Notes: generated by a model not told the origin, from the sequence alone. Positions 17,256 through 27,316 are shown, numbered from the stretch's first letter. The stretch: 64,000 bases of DNA from Mesorhizobium terrae (GCF_008727715.1 NZ_CP044218.1:124001-188000), one strand, 5' to 3'. Translations and numbers: made by a program.

Positions 17256-18864
17256 CGTGGGCTCCGCTCACATGATTGGCGCTGCGCTTGAGATCGCGCA
17301 GAATTTCACAGGCGGCATTGCGACCGGGTGCGCCCATGACACCGCCGCCCGGATGCGTGGACGAACCGCACAGATAGAGGCCGTCGACCGGTGACCGGTA
17401 TTGGGCATAGCCCGGCACCGGGCGATTGAACAAAAGCTGGTCGAAGGTGAGTTCGCCCTGGAAGATGTTGCCTTCGGTGAGGCCGGTTTCGGCCTCGATC
17501 TCGCGTGGCGTGCGGACCTCCATATGGACGATCCGGTCCCTGAAACCCGGCGAATACTCGGCGATCTGGGCGATGACGCTTTCGGCGAAGCCGTCGCGGT
17601 CGGCATCGGTCCATTCGCGCCCTTGCACCTTTGGCGGCGCGTATTGCACGAAACAACTCATGAAATGTTTGCCAGGGGCGGCCATGGTCGAATCGAGCGT
17701 GGTCGGGATAACCATGTCGAGGAAGGGGTCGGCGGACCAGCGACCTGCCTTCCAGTCGTCATAGGCGCGCTCCATGCGCTCGACCGAATCCGTGAAATGC
17801 ATGTCGCCGCGATAGCAGGGCGAATCCTCGGGCAATGCCGGGAAGACCGGCATGGAATCGAGCGCGATGTTCACCTTGCCGGACGAACCGCGGATCTTGA
17901 AGTTCTTGACCCGTCGAAGGAATATGTCGGGCAGTTCCTTGGCCTCGACCAGTCCGAGGAACGTGCGCTTGACGTCGGCATTGGACGCGACAAGCTTGCC
18001 GAGAACCTCCTCGCCGTCGGCTAGGACCACGCCGCGCGCGCGGCCGTTGCGGACCAGCACCTGCTCGACCTCAGCGCCGGTGCGGATGGTGCCGCCAGCA
18101 GCCTGGAAGGAGGCCGCCAGCGCCTGGGTGACGGCACCCATGCCACCGCGCGCATAACCCCAGGCACCGACCGAGCCGTCGACCTCGACCATATAGTGGT
18201 GGAGCAAAACATAGGCCGTGCCGGGCGACATTGGCCCAAGTGCCGTGCCGATAATGCCCGACAGAGCGAAGTTCGCCTTGATGACATCGGTCTCGAAATA
18301 TTCGTCAAGGAAGTCCGAAATCGACATCGTCCAGAAGCGCAATGTCAGCGCCATCTCCTCGGCGGTCAAACCGGCGAACTTCTTTCCCAGATAGAGCAGC
18401 TCGCCGATGTCGCGCGGCTTGAAGCTCGTCGGATCGGGGGCGGTCCGCATCAGCAGCGGCTGGATGAAGCGGCACTGACGGGTGACGTCGCGCGAATAGC
18501 GCCCATATGCTTCGGCGTCGCGCGGCGAGAACCGCGCGAATTCGCGGCGATGCGCATCGTGGTCGCGATAATTGGCGAGATAGTCGCCGTCGCGAGTGAA
18601 CACGGCCCCGCCCTCATAGGGTATGACCTGCAATCCGAAGCGCGGCAGCTCCAGGTCGCGCATGATCTCTGGCCGGAACAGCGAGCAGACATAGGAGCAG
18701 TTGGAGTAGATGAAGCCCGGCGTCAGCGAGCGGCTCGTGGCGGCTCCGCCAACCCAATCCTTCTGCTCCAGAACCACGACATCCAGGCCGGCGCGCTGCA
18801 GATAGCAGGCATTGACGAGACCGTTGTGGCCACCGCCGATGATGATCGCATCCCAATTTTTCAT
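17245..18864 (-). CDS. FAD-dependent oxidoreductase, phytoene-desaturase-like, copy 2
   Basis: Predicted 539 residues from ATG 18864 (MKNWDAIIIGGGHNGLV). A GTG 36 bases upstream is possible but has no ribosome site, whereas GGGAGAG precedes the ATG, though at a long spacing. It has the same architecture as the following gene: N-terminal FAD fold with WVGGAATS and C-terminal GLYLCGSSTHPGGGVMGAPG. The two proteins are clear paralogs but well diverged, so they may form a heteromer or act in sequence. It is the first enzyme gene after the LysR gene on the same strand. Confidence 0.88.
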   Translation of the reverse strand: MKNWDAIIIGGGHNGLVNACYLQRAGLDVVVLEQKDWVGGAATSRSLTPGFIYSNCSYVCSLFRPEIMRDLELPRFGLQVIPYEGGAVFTRDGDYLANYRDHDAHRREFARFSPRDAEAYGRYSRDVTRQCRFIQPLLMRTAPDPTSFKPRDIGELLYLGKKFAGLTAEEMALTLRFWTMSISDFLDEYFETDVIKANFALSGIIGTALGPMSPGTAYVLLHHYMVEVDGSVGAWGYARGGMGAVTQALAASFQAAGGTIRTGAEVEQVLVRNGRARGVVLADGEEVLGKLVASNADVKRTFLGLVEAKELPDIFLRRVKNFKIRGSSGKVNIALDSMPVFPALPEDSPCYRGDMHFTDSVERMERAYDDWKAGRWSADPFLDMVIPTTLDSTMAAPGKHFMSCFVQYAPPKVQGREWTDADRDGFAESVIAQIAEYSPGFRDRIVHMEVRTPREIEAETGLTEGNIFQGELTFDQLLFNRPVPGYAQYRSPVDGLYLCGSSTHPGGGVMGAPGRNAACEILRDLKRSANHVSGAHDVI

Positions 18865-18984
18865 GATTGCCGCGTCTCTCCCTCGAACCAAATCTGCCAC
18901 GAGTTAAGGAGCGCGTCCACAGAAATTGAATGAACGTTCAATCAGATTATGCGATACGAGCAATCGTTGAGGCTGGTGTTTCGC

Positions 18985-19887
18985 CTAGACGATGGCCATT
19001 GCCCGCTTGTGGTCGGCAACCTCGGAAAGCAGCCAATCCTGAAACAGGCCGGTGCCCGGCTTGTTGCCGACACTGCGGCGCTGCTGCAGATAATAGCCGG
19101 CCGGATAGGTGTGGCGGGCCTCCAGCGGAGCGACAAGCCTGCCCTGGCGCAAAAGGTCCTGCGCCATGATCGTGTCGGCAAGCGCGATGCCGGCACCGTT
19201 CATCGCCTCTCGCATGATCAAGGTGCAATCATGCAGAACCGCACCCGAATGCGGCATGCCATCCTGAATACCCTCCTGCTCCAGCCACTGCTTCCACCTC
19301 GTGGTCTCGCATTCGTGGATCAGGTGATGGTTGAGCAGGTCTGCGGGCGAGTTGAGCGGTACGGGACCATCGAGCAGCGAAGGCGCGCAGACCGGCGTCA
19401 GCAGGAGCGGGATCATCAATGTGAGCGCCGGACCGGCCTTGTAGACAAACTCGTCGACGATAGCCAAATCGAAGTTGGTCCGCTTGCCGGAAGTCGAAAT
19501 CTCCAGATCCACCGACGGATGCTCGCGACGGAAACTCGGCAGCCGGTCCGCCAGCCAGAGGTTCAGAAAAGTCGGTTCGCACAGCAGCCTGACACGCTGG
19601 AGCTTGCTGCGACGCGGCCCATCGTAAAGGCTGACATCGTCGGTTGCGCGCCAGATGGCGTCGAAAGCTTCGGAGAGGCTGCGCGCGTAATAGGACCCCC
19701 GCTGCGTCACCGTTACCTGGCGAAATCCGCGTTCGAACAATTCCTGGCCGAGGTTCCGTTCGAGCGCACGGATGTGACGGCTGACCGCCGAAGGCGTCAG
19801 ATGCAGCTCTTCCGCCGCATCCTTGATGCTGCCGAGACGTGCGGCAGCCTCGAAAGCGCGCATGCCATTGAGTGAGGGTAAGGCCAT
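18985..19887 (-). CDS. LysR-family transcriptional regulator (GcvA-like)
   Basis: Predicted 300 residues from MALPSLNGMRAFEAAARLGS, the typical GcvA-type N-terminus. The helix-turn-helix is KDAAEELHLTPSAVSRHIRALE at about residues 20-41; a periplasmic-binding-protein-like effector domain follows. An upstream in-frame start would add 34 residues of non-family sequence. A TTGACA (19923-19918 on this strand) lies just upstream of the chosen start, so the message may have a very short leader. GcvA-type regulators often control amino-acid or amine catabolism. It probably controls the FAD/GcvT genes behind it, the divergent peptide operon, or both. Confidence 0.88.
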   Translation of the reverse strand: MALPSLNGMRAFEAAARLGSIKDAAEELHLTPSAVSRHIRALERNLGQELFERGFRQVTVTQRGSYYARSLSEAFDAIWRATDDVSLYDGPRRSKLQRVRLLCEPTFLNLWLADRLPSFRREHPSVDLEISTSGKRTNFDLAIVDEFVYKAGPALTLMIPLLLTPVCAPSLLDGPVPLNSPADLLNHHLIHECETTRWKQWLEQEGIQDGMPHSGAVLHDCTLIMREAMNGAGIALADTIMAQDLLRQGRLVAPLEARHTYPAGYYLQQRRSVGNKPGTGLFQDWLLSEVADHKRAMAIV

Positions 19888-20199
19888 TCCTCGATCATGA
19901 ATTCTCAGTTGAGTTTTTGTCAATCGATATGGACAAAATTGGCGTTTGATCACCTCCCACGTTCGGGGATACCAAAAAGGCAAGAACAACTAAGTCGTCA
20001 CGAGAAAACGACTCTTCGGGACTCCGACACCATTCAACGAACGGCGATAGCCGGCTTTACCGGATTTGACCGGTGGCCGACGCAGCCTGACGCATGACCT
20101 CAAAAGCTCGAAATGGGTGACGAACCGCATTTCGACGCAAGGAGCATGTCGCAAGCAGCCCTCGCCCGGCGTCGCCATAGCATGGGAGAATGCCTGCTT
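19888..20199. promoter_or_regulatory. 312-base divergent control region between LysR gene and second peptide operon
   Basis: Holds the minus-strand TTGACA (19918-19923 as TGTCAA) for the LysR gene and the leader of the M17 operon. LysR proteins usually bind such divergent regions, but I could not pick one convincing T-N11-A site by eye. In-frame sequence upstream of the chosen M17 start (20113-20199) has poor protein character. No RNA gene was seen. Confidence 0.45.
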
Positions 20200-21714
20200 A
20201 TGCCTCAATCGCCAGTGCCTGTCTTCGAAGCGGCAGACGAGATTTCCAAGGAAGCCTCCGTCATCGTGATCTTGCAAACCGCCCGCAGTGGTTTCGGCCC
20301 ACGGGCTGCGGCACTGGACGCTCAGATCGGTGGGATTTTGTCCCGCGCTTGTTCCGACCCGGCCACATTGGCAGAATCCAGCACTTGCATCGATGTCATT
20401 GCCCCGCAGGCAATCGCGGCCAAGCGCGTGATCATCCTGGCATTGGGCAAGGCCGAAGCCGTGACCGCGCTGTCGCTGGCGCGCGCCGGCGGCGCCCTGG
20501 CCGCGCATCTGGAAAGCAAGGGCGAAAGCACGGCCACCCTTGTCCTCGACCCCACTGCCGATGTGTGCCAGTCCGGTGCCGAAATCCTGGCGCGCGTCGC
20601 GCTTGGCATGCGGCTGCGCAGGTATCGTTTCGACATGCGCAATCAGCGGCAGGGTGCCGGAGCGGATCGAACCCTGCGGGTACAATTGGTCGGCGCAAGC
20701 GACGCGGAACTCGCCCCGGCGCTGGCGCGGATCAATGCGATCGCCGACGGCGTCGAATATGCCCGGACGCTGGTCAACTTGCCGCCGAACCATCTCCACC
20801 CCGACAGTTTCCACGATCATCTGGAGCCTTTGCGCGAAGCCGGGATCGAGGTCGAAATGCTCGATGCGGCGCAGCTGACGGAGCTCGGCATGAACGCGTT
20901 GCTCGCTGTCGGAGCAGGCTCGGTGCGCGCGCCGCGCGTCGCCGTTCTGCGCTATCGCGGCAAAGGCTCGCCCGCGCAGCCACTTGCCTTCGTCGGCAAG
21001 GGCGTCTGCTTCGATTCCGGCGGCCTCTGCATCAAGGGCGGATCGCAGATGTTCGACATGAAGGGGGACATGGGTGGCGCGGCCGCCGTGGTCGGCTTGC
21101 TGATCGCGCTGGCCAGGCAGGGCAGCCCCGTCCATGCGGTCGGCGTGCTCGGCATCGCCGAAAACATGCCGTCCGGCACCGCGTTGAAACCCCGCGACAT
21201 CATCACCACTGCCTCGGGACAGACTGTCGAAGTGTTCGACACGGACGCGGAGGGTCGCCTGTTGCTGGCAGACTGTCTCTACTACGCCGCCACACGTTTC
21301 AACCCATCGGTGATCGTCGATCTGGCCACGCTGACCTATTCGGTGACCCGAGGCCTGGGCTCGATATTCGCAGGGCTGTTCAGCACCGACGATGCGCTCG
21401 CCTCGCAGATGATCGCGGCGGGGGAAACGGTGGGCGAACGGTTCTGGCGACTGCCGCTTGACCGCGCCTACGACGAGGGCCTGAAGTCGCCATTCGCCGA
21501 TCTCAGGCATCACGCCAAGGATATGGAAGATGGCGATGCCCCCTACGCCGCGGCCTTCCTGCGCCATTTCACGGAAGACCGCCCCTGGGTGCACCTCGAC
21601 ATCGCAAGCAAGGAATTGACCGACACCGATCGTCCGCTCGCCAGGCAGGGCGCCACGGCGTTCGGCGTGCAGATGCTGGAGGAATGGGTGCAGGCCAACC
21701 GGGCCAAGAACTAG
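20200..21714 (+). CDS. Leucyl aminopeptidase-family protein (peptidase M17), second copy
   Basis: Predicted 504 residues. ATG at 20200 is chosen because GGGAGA lies ten bases before it and the product starts MPQSPVPVFEAADE; a start at 20113 adds 29 unlikely residues. The catalytic domain shows VGKGVCFDSGGLCIKGG, FDMKGDMGGAA and VFDTDAEGRLLLADCL, so all metal ligands and the catalytic arginine are present. The first gene of a plus-strand operon with a proline iminopeptidase-like hydrolase and a full Dpp transporter. It would trim imported peptides in the cytosol. It differs strongly from the copy at 5779-7230, so the two are old paralogs rather than a recent duplication. Confidence 0.92.
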   Translation: MPQSPVPVFEAADEISKEASVIVILQTARSGFGPRAAALDAQIGGILSRACSDPATLAESSTCIDVIAPQAIAAKRVIILALGKAEAVTALSLARAGGALAAHLESKGESTATLVLDPTADVCQSGAEILARVALGMRLRRYRFDMRNQRQGAGADRTLRVQLVGASDAELAPALARINAIADGVEYARTLVNLPPNHLHPDSFHDHLEPLREAGIEVEMLDAAQLTELGMNALLAVGAGSVRAPRVAVLRYRGKGSPAQPLAFVGKGVCFDSGGLCIKGGSQMFDMKGDMGGAAAVVGLLIALARQGSPVHAVGVLGIAENMPSGTALKPRDIITTASGQTVEVFDTDAEGRLLLADCLYYAATRFNPSVIVDLATLTYSVTRGLGSIFAGLFSTDDALASQMIAAGETVGERFWRLPLDRAYDEGLKSPFADLRHHAKDMEDGDAPYAAAFLRHFTEDRPWVHLDIASKELTDTDRPLARQGATAFGVQMLEEWVQANRAKN

Positions 21715-21768
21715 ACGGCGGTGGCGCGGGGTACCGACAATATGCCTTCAACAATGCCAGGAACCGGA

Positions 21769-22671
21769 ATGTCGTCAGGGATCAATCGCAAGGAAGGACG
21801 CGCCGCCTTCGGTGGCTACGAAACCTGGTACCGGATCAGTGGCGAGCTCGGCGACAAAGCGCCGGTGGTGATCCTGCATGGCGGCCCCGGCGTCGCGCAC
21901 AACTATGTCGATGCCTACAAGCTTCTCGCCTGCGGGGGTCGCGCCGTCATCCATTATGACCAGTTGGGATGCGGCAATTCCACATTGTTGCCGGAGAAGG
22001 GCGCCGATTTCTGGACGCCACAACTTTTCATCGACGAGCTTGAAAACCTGGTCGACCACCTTGGCATCCGCAGTGGCTTCCATGTGCTCGGCCAGAGCTG
22101 GGGCGGCATGTTGGGGGCTGAATATGCAGTGACACGCCCGCAAGGCTTGAAGTCGCTGACGATCGCCAATTCGCCGGCTTCCATGAAGCTGTGGGTCGAA
22201 GAAGCGAACCGGCTTCGCGCCGACCTGCCGGAGGACGTCCAGGAAACCCTGACCCGGCATGAAAAGGCCGGCACGACCGACCATCCGGACTATCAGCAGG
22301 CAACGATGGTGTTTTACGAGCGGCATGTCTGCCGTGTCGTGCCCTTTCCGCCGGAAGTGGCGGAAAGCTTCGCCCAGGTGGCGCGCAATCCCACCGTCTA
22401 CAATGTGATGAACGGGCCGAACGAGTTCCACGTCATCGGCACGCTGAAGAACTGGACTATCGTCGACCGCCTGGCAGCCATCGATGTTCCCACCCTGATC
22501 ATCTCCGGACGTTACGACGAGGCCACACCCGCGACCGTGCAGCCCTACAAGGACGGCATCAAGGGATCGCGCTGGGAGATATTCGAGCATTCCAGCCACA
22601 TGCCGCATGTGGAAGAGCAAGAACGCTGCATGCGGGTGGTGGGAGACTTCCTGGACCACAACGACAGCTAA
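21769..22671 (+). CDS. Proline iminopeptidase-like alpha/beta hydrolase (peptidase S33)
   Basis: Predicted 300 residues. The family marks are the oxyanion loop HGGPG, the nucleophile elbow GQSWGGMLG, the acid region ISGRYDEATP and the histidine region SSHMPHVEE. These cytosolic enzymes remove N-terminal proline or similar residues. ATG at 21769 has AGGA six bases before it and yields the usual short N-terminus (MSSGINRKEGRAAFGGYETWY); GTG 21721 and ATG 21742 are in-frame alternatives. It follows the M17 gene closely and precedes the binding-protein gene by 17 bases, so imported peptides probably contain proline. Confidence 0.88.
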   Translation: MSSGINRKEGRAAFGGYETWYRISGELGDKAPVVILHGGPGVAHNYVDAYKLLACGGRAVIHYDQLGCGNSTLLPEKGADFWTPQLFIDELENLVDHLGIRSGFHVLGQSWGGMLGAEYAVTRPQGLKSLTIANSPASMKLWVEEANRLRADLPEDVQETLTRHEKAGTTDHPDYQQATMVFYERHVCRVVPFPPEVAESFAQVARNPTVYNVMNGPNEFHVIGTLKNWTIVDRLAAIDVPTLIISGRYDEATPATVQPYKDGIKGSRWEIFEHSSHMPHVEEQERCMRVVGDFLDHNDS

Positions 22672-22688
22672 GAAAAGGGGAATCAAGA

Positions 22689-24350
22689 ATGAAGAAACTG
22701 CTCTTGGCGGCTTCGGCCGCGGCACTCTTGGCCGGCACATGGCTGGCTCCGGCACAGGCCGAATATCTCAAGGAACATCGCGGTGGCACCATTCGCCTTC
22801 TGGCCCGCGCCGCGGCCGGAACGCTCGACCCGCATATCAACTACACCGATCAGGGCTGGCAGATGTACCAGCCGATCTATGACGGCCTGGTCGCCTTTCG
22901 CAAAGCCGAAGGCATGGACGGCTTCACCATCGTCCCCGACCTGGCAGAGGCGCTGCCGCAAGTCAGCAATGACGGCAAGACCTTCACTTTCAAGCTGCGC
23001 AAGGGCATCAAGTTCTCCAGCGGCCAGGACCTCGGCGTGAAGGACGTGGTCGCCTCGTTCCAGCGCATCTTCAAGATTTCGGGACCAACCTCCGGCACCT
23101 TCTATGCCGGCATCGTCGGCGCCGACAAATGCCTGGCCGACACCAAGAGCTGTACGCTCGAAGGCGGCATCGTCGGCGACGAGGCGGCCGGAACGGTTAC
23201 GATCAACATCATCAAGCCGGATGCCGAACTTCTCTACAAGCTGGCGTTGCCGCATGCCGTGACCCTGCCGGCGGATACGCCCGCAGAAGACATGGGATCC
23301 AGGCCCATTCCCAGCACCGGCCCTTACATGATCTCCGCCTTCGACCCCAACAAGGGCATGACAGTTTCCCGCAATCCGCATTTCAAGCAGTGGAGCGAGG
23401 AAGCCCAGCCGGACGGCTATCCCGATGTCGTCCAATATGATTTCGGCCTCTCCGAGGAAGCGGCGGTCACCGCGATCCAGAACGGCGAAGCGGACTGGAT
23501 GTTCGACCCGCTGCCAAGCGACCGCCTGGTCGAGCTCGGCACCAAGTTCAAGGACCAACTCCACATCTCGCCACTTTCCGCATGGTGGTATGCCCCGCTC
23601 AACACCCGCCTCGCGCCGTTCGACAATGAAAAGGCGCGGCAGGCAGTGGCCTATGCGGTCGATCGCAACACTCTGGTCAAGCTGTTCGGCGGCAAGGTGC
23701 TTGGCGCTCCGGTGTGCCAGGTTCTGCCGCCAGACTTCCCCGGCCACGAGGATTATTGCCCCTTCACCAAGAACCCCGGCGCCAAATGGTCGGCACCTGA
23801 TCTCGACAAGGCCAAGCAGCTTGTCGAGGAATCCGGCACCAAGGGCCAGAAGGTGACCATCATCGTCGAGGACACCGCCGTATCGCGGTCGATCGGCGTC
23901 TATCTGCAGAGCGTGCTGACCAGCATCGGCTATGCCGCCGACGTCAAGCCGATCTCGACCAACATCCAGTTCACCTACATCCAGAACACCAACAACAAAG
24001 TGCAGATGTCGGTGACCCAGTGGTACAAGGACTATCCCGCAGCTTCGGACTTCCTGAACATCCTGTTCAGCTGCGCATCTTTCCGTGAAGGCTCCGACGC
24101 TTCGATCAACATTTCGGGCTTCTGCGACAAGGATATCGACGCCAAGATGCAGAAGGCACTGGACCTCGGCGTCACCGACCAGAAAGCGGCCGACAAGATG
24201 TGGGCCGAAATCGATAAGCAGGTGACCGACAAGGCGCCGGCCGTCGGCCTCTTTACGCCGAAGCGGCTCGACTTCGTCAGCAAGCGCCTGGGCAATTTCA
24301 AGTTCAATCGGCAGTTCAACTGGATGATCACCCAGTCCTGGGTGCAGTAA
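22689..24350 (+). CDS. ABC transporter substrate-binding protein, family 5 (second peptide system)
   Basis: Predicted 553 residues. A Sec signal MKKLLLAASAAALLAGTWLA ends near AQA, so the protein is periplasmic. The mature start KEHRGGTIRLLARAAAGTLD is typical of DppA-like proteins. GGGG lies seven bases before the ATG. Residues such as LFSCASFREGSDASINISGF near the C-terminus belong to the ligand-closing lobe. It lies in one plus-strand operon with two peptidases, two permeases and two ATPases. Ligand expected to be a short peptide; nothing in the sequence identifies it further. Confidence 0.92.
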   Translation: MKKLLLAASAAALLAGTWLAPAQAEYLKEHRGGTIRLLARAAAGTLDPHINYTDQGWQMYQPIYDGLVAFRKAEGMDGFTIVPDLAEALPQVSNDGKTFTFKLRKGIKFSSGQDLGVKDVVASFQRIFKISGPTSGTFYAGIVGADKCLADTKSCTLEGGIVGDEAAGTVTINIIKPDAELLYKLALPHAVTLPADTPAEDMGSRPIPSTGPYMISAFDPNKGMTVSRNPHFKQWSEEAQPDGYPDVVQYDFGLSEEAAVTAIQNGEADWMFDPLPSDRLVELGTKFKDQLHISPLSAWWYAPLNTRLAPFDNEKARQAVAYAVDRNTLVKLFGGKVLGAPVCQVLPPDFPGHEDYCPFTKNPGAKWSAPDLDKAKQLVEESGTKGQKVTIIVEDTAVSRSIGVYLQSVLTSIGYAADVKPISTNIQFTYIQNTNNKVQMSVTQWYKDYPAASDFLNILFSCASFREGSDASINISGFCDKDIDAKMQKALDLGVTDQKAADKMWAEIDKQVTDKAPAVGLFTPKRLDFVSKRLGNFKFNRQFNWMITQSWVQ

Positions 24351-24372
24351 CGAACCGCGAGGGGACACGTCC

Positions 24373-25389
24373 GTGTCGATTGAAGCCGTTGCCGTGCCGC
24401 GCAAGACGCGAGGGCCTTGGGCCGTCGCGCTTGCGAAGCTGACAAGGAACAGGGCCGCCATGGCGTCCCTGGCCGTGTTCCTCCTCATCGTCCTCGCCTG
24501 TTTCAGTGCGCCCTTGTATGCGCACTGGGCAGGTGTGGACCCATTCGCCTCTACGCTCGACGCCACCATCCAGATCGACGGCGTCGACGTTCCGGTGATG
24601 GAGCAGTCGACGGAGGGGCTCGGGCTTGGCTACACGCCGCTCGGTCCGACCTGGCGGCTTGGCAACTACTTTCTCGGCGCGGACAGCCAGGGCCGGGATG
24701 TCATGGCCAGGATGCTCTATGGTGGGCTCAGCTCGCTGTTGATCTCCGGGGCGGCCACCATCTTCACCCTGATCCTCGGCACGGCGGCGGGCCTGATCGC
24801 CGGCTATTTCGGCGGGATCACCGACACGGTGCTGTCGCGTTTTCTCGACGTCTTGTGGGCATTTCCGATCTATCTTCTGGCGATCTCGCTTTCCATCGTC
24901 ACGATTGCGCAAGGCATTTCGATCGGGCCGATCGTCATCCAATCCGGCAGCCTATGGCTGCCTGTCATCATCATCGGCATCGTCTATGTGCCCTATGTGG
25001 CGCGCCCCATCCGCGGACAGGTTCTGTCGTTGCGCAACAGCGAATTCGTGATGGCGGCCATCAATCTCGGCGTGCCGGGATCGCGCATCCTTTGGCGCGA
25101 CATCCTGCCCAACATCACCACCACGCTCATCGTGTTCGTGCCGTTGATGATGGCACTGAACATGCTTACGGAATCAGCCCTCTCCTTCCTTTCGATCGGC
25201 GTGCAGCCACCGGCCGCAAGCTGGGGCACGATCATCCAGGATGGGCAGGCGCTGCTTTATACGCGACCGCTGGTGGCATTGGCGCCGGGCCTTGCCATCG
25301 CGATTTCCGTGATGGCGCTCAATGTCTTCGGCGACGGTCTGCGCGACGCGCTCGACCCGCGCTCCAAGGTTCGGCTGGGGCGCGACTGA
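24373..25389 (+). CDS. Peptide ABC transporter permease, DppC type (second system)
   Basis: Predicted 338 residues with a GTG start (GAGGGG upstream). The helix 1-2 periplasmic stretch contains GADSQGRDVMARMLYGG, the DppC/OppC signature, and the cytoplasmic coupling loop is INLGVPGSRILWRDILPNI. About six membrane helices. It is encoded before the DppB-type partner, the reverse of the common order. The stop overlaps the next start (TGATG). Confidence 0.92.
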   Translation: MSIEAVAVPRKTRGPWAVALAKLTRNRAAMASLAVFLLIVLACFSAPLYAHWAGVDPFASTLDATIQIDGVDVPVMEQSTEGLGLGYTPLGPTWRLGNYFLGADSQGRDVMARMLYGGLSSLLISGAATIFTLILGTAAGLIAGYFGGITDTVLSRFLDVLWAFPIYLLAISLSIVTIAQGISIGPIVIQSGSLWLPVIIIGIVYVPYVARPIRGQVLSLRNSEFVMAAINLGVPGSRILWRDILPNITTTLIVFVPLMMALNMLTESALSFLSIGVQPPAASWGTIIQDGQALLYTRPLVALAPGLAIAISVMALNVFGDGLRDALDPRSKVRLGRD

Positions 25390-26360
25390 TGATCTACGCG
25401 ATCCTGCGCCGTTTCGGTCAGATGCTGTTCGTAATGTTCGGCATCTCGGTCATCGTCTTCCTGATTTTCTTCGCCACGCCGGGCGCCGACCCGGCGGCGC
25501 GCATCGCTGGCCGCAACGCTTCCCCCGAAGTGCTGGAAGCGGTGCGCCACAACTTCGGTTTCGACCAACCGCTCTACGTGCAATATGTGCGGATGATGGA
25601 GAAGATCTTCATCACCGGCGACCTGACCTCCTTCGTCAATCGCGGCTGGAAAGTGGTGCCGGCGGTGCTGGATTCCATCCCGGTCACGCTTTCGCTGGTA
25701 TTCGGGGCGGCGATCCTGTGGGTGGTCGTGTCGGTCATCATCGGTATCGTCGCAGCAGCGACCCGCGACAGCTGGCTCGACAAACTACTGATGGCGCTGG
25801 GACTGCTCGGCATCTCCATGCCAGTCTACTGGCTGGGCGAGGTGATGAACCTGATCACCCAGAGCCGCTACCACGACAGCTGGTTGTTCTCCTGGGTACC
25901 GCCGCTCGGCTACAAGAATTTCTCCGACGACCCGAAGGGCTGGTTCCTGACACTGGTCATCCCATGGATCACGCTCGCCATCCTCTATATCGGCATCTAT
26001 GGGCGGGTGCTGCGGGCGGCGATCATCGAATCGATGCAGGAAGACTATATCCGCACGGCCCGCGCCAAGGGCCTGTCGGAGACGCGCATCCTGCTGCGCC
26101 ACGCGCTGCGCACTTCACTCATCGCTTTCGTGACCCTGTTCGGACTCGACTTCGGCGCACTGGTGGGCGGCTCGGCTTTGCTTACCGAGGTGGTCTTCGG
26201 ACTGCATGGCATCGGCAAACTCACCTATGACGCGCTGCAGAACCTCGACCTGCCGATGATCATGGCGACGGTCATGTACGCTTCCATGTTCGTGGTCGTT
26301 GCCAACGCAGTGGTCGATTTCGTCTACATTCTTCTCGATCCGCGCGTGAGGACGTCATGA
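25389..26360 (+). CDS. Peptide ABC transporter permease, DppB type (second system)
   Basis: Predicted 323 residues starting MIYAILRRFGQMLFVMFGIS, the standard DppB N-terminal helix. The coupling loop AKGLSETRILLRHALRTSLI is clear, as are about six helices. A much longer open frame extends upstream through the preceding permease gene, but it is a shadow; the true start makes a TGATG overlap. It pairs with the DppC-type protein to form the channel. Confidence 0.93.
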   Translation: MIYAILRRFGQMLFVMFGISVIVFLIFFATPGADPAARIAGRNASPEVLEAVRHNFGFDQPLYVQYVRMMEKIFITGDLTSFVNRGWKVVPAVLDSIPVTLSLVFGAAILWVVVSVIIGIVAAATRDSWLDKLLMALGLLGISMPVYWLGEVMNLITQSRYHDSWLFSWVPPLGYKNFSDDPKGWFLTLVIPWITLAILYIGIYGRVLRAAIIESMQEDYIRTARAKGLSETRILLRHALRTSLIAFVTLFGLDFGALVGGSALLTEVVFGLHGIGKLTYDALQNLDLPMIMATVMYASMFVVVANAVVDFVYILLDPRVRTS

Positions 26361-27316
26361 TGCTGTCTGTGCGTGACCTTCGGGTATCGTTCCGCACCGA
26401 TGACGGCCTGGTGCGGGCCATCGACGGCGTTTCCTTCGACCTCGAGGAAGGCGAGATCCTCGGCGTGGTCGGCGAATCCGGCTCCGGCAAGACCGTATCA
26501 CTGCTGGCGGTCATGGGCCTGATCACCGACCCCAATGCGGTGATCGAAGGCTCGATCCGCTACAAGGGCCGTGAATTGGTGGGATTGCCGGCGCGCGAAC
26601 TCAGGCGCCTGCGCGGCAATGAGATCGCCATGATCTTCCAGGACCCGATGACGGCACTGACCCCGGTCTACACGATCGGCTGGCAGATCGCCGAACAGAT
26701 CCGCGCGCATAGAACTATCAGCAAGACCAAGGCCCTGGAGCGCGTCGAGGAACTGTTGGCCGAGGTGAATTTCCCCAATCCGCGCGAGGCGATGTCGCGC
26801 TACCCGCACCAGCTTTCCGGCGGCATGCGCCAACGGGCGGTGATCGCCATGGCGCTGTCCTGCAATCCCGCGCTGCTGGTGGCGGACGAGCCGACCACCG
26901 CGCTCGACGTCACCGTGCAAGCCGGCATCCTCGATCTCGTGCGCAAGCTGCGCGCGACGCACAATTCCGCGGTCGTCTTCATTACGCATGACATGGGCGT
27001 TGTTTCCGAACTCGCCGACCGCGTCATGGTCATGTATGCCGGCCGCGTGGTGGAACGCGGCGGTCGTGCGGAGCTGTTCTCGGATCCGCGACACCCCTAC
27101 ACGCGTGCCCTGCTCGGCTCGATCCCGCCGCTGACTGGCGAGAAGCCGCGCCGACTGCCGGCCATTCCCGGCTCACCGCCGTCGCTGCTGCGATTGCCGC
27201 AAGGTTGCGCCTTCGGGCCACGCTGCCCGGTACAGTACGAACCTTGCGTGGCAGGCAAGCCGAACCTTGGCGACGGCACCCACGCTGCGGCTTGCTTCCG
27301 GGTGGCGCAAGCATGA
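26357..27316 (+). CDS. Peptide ABC transporter ATP-binding protein, DppD type
   Basis: Predicted 319 residues. Walker A GESGSGKT near 40-47, signature LSGGMRQR, Walker B LLVADEPTT, switch histidine in FITHDMG. The C-terminal cysteine-containing extension (GCAFGPRCPVQYEPC) is the oligopeptide-transporter domain found in DppD/OppD. The start overlaps the permease by ATGA (ATG repeated, so three bases of uncertainty). It pairs with the following DppF-type ATPase, in contrast to the fused ATPase of the first system. Confidence 0.94.
   Translation: MMLSVRDLRVSFRTDDGLVRAIDGVSFDLEEGEILGVVGESGSGKTVSLLAVMGLITDPNAVIEGSIRYKGRELVGLPARELRRLRGNEIAMIFQDPMTALTPVYTIGWQIAEQIRAHRTISKTKALERVEELLAEVNFPNPREAMSRYPHQLSGGMRQRAVIAMALSCNPALLVADEPTTALDVTVQAGILDLVRKLRATHNSAVVFITHDMGVVSELADRVMVMYAGRVVERGGRAELFSDPRHPYTRALLGSIPPLTGEKPRRLPAIPGSPPSLLRLPQGCAFGPRCPVQYEPCVAGKPNLGDGTHAAACFRVAQA

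Noticed and set aside
15699..18864. Carotenoid synthesis genes (CrtI)
   Set aside because: FAD motifs match the superfamily, but no phytoene synthase or other carotenoid gene is present and the operon contains a GcvT-like gene instead.
22683..24569. 628-codon open frame on the minus strand opposite the second binding-protein gene
   Set aside because: Antisense shadow: no ribosome site, no domain, and the plus strand encodes a complete family-5 binding protein with signal peptide.
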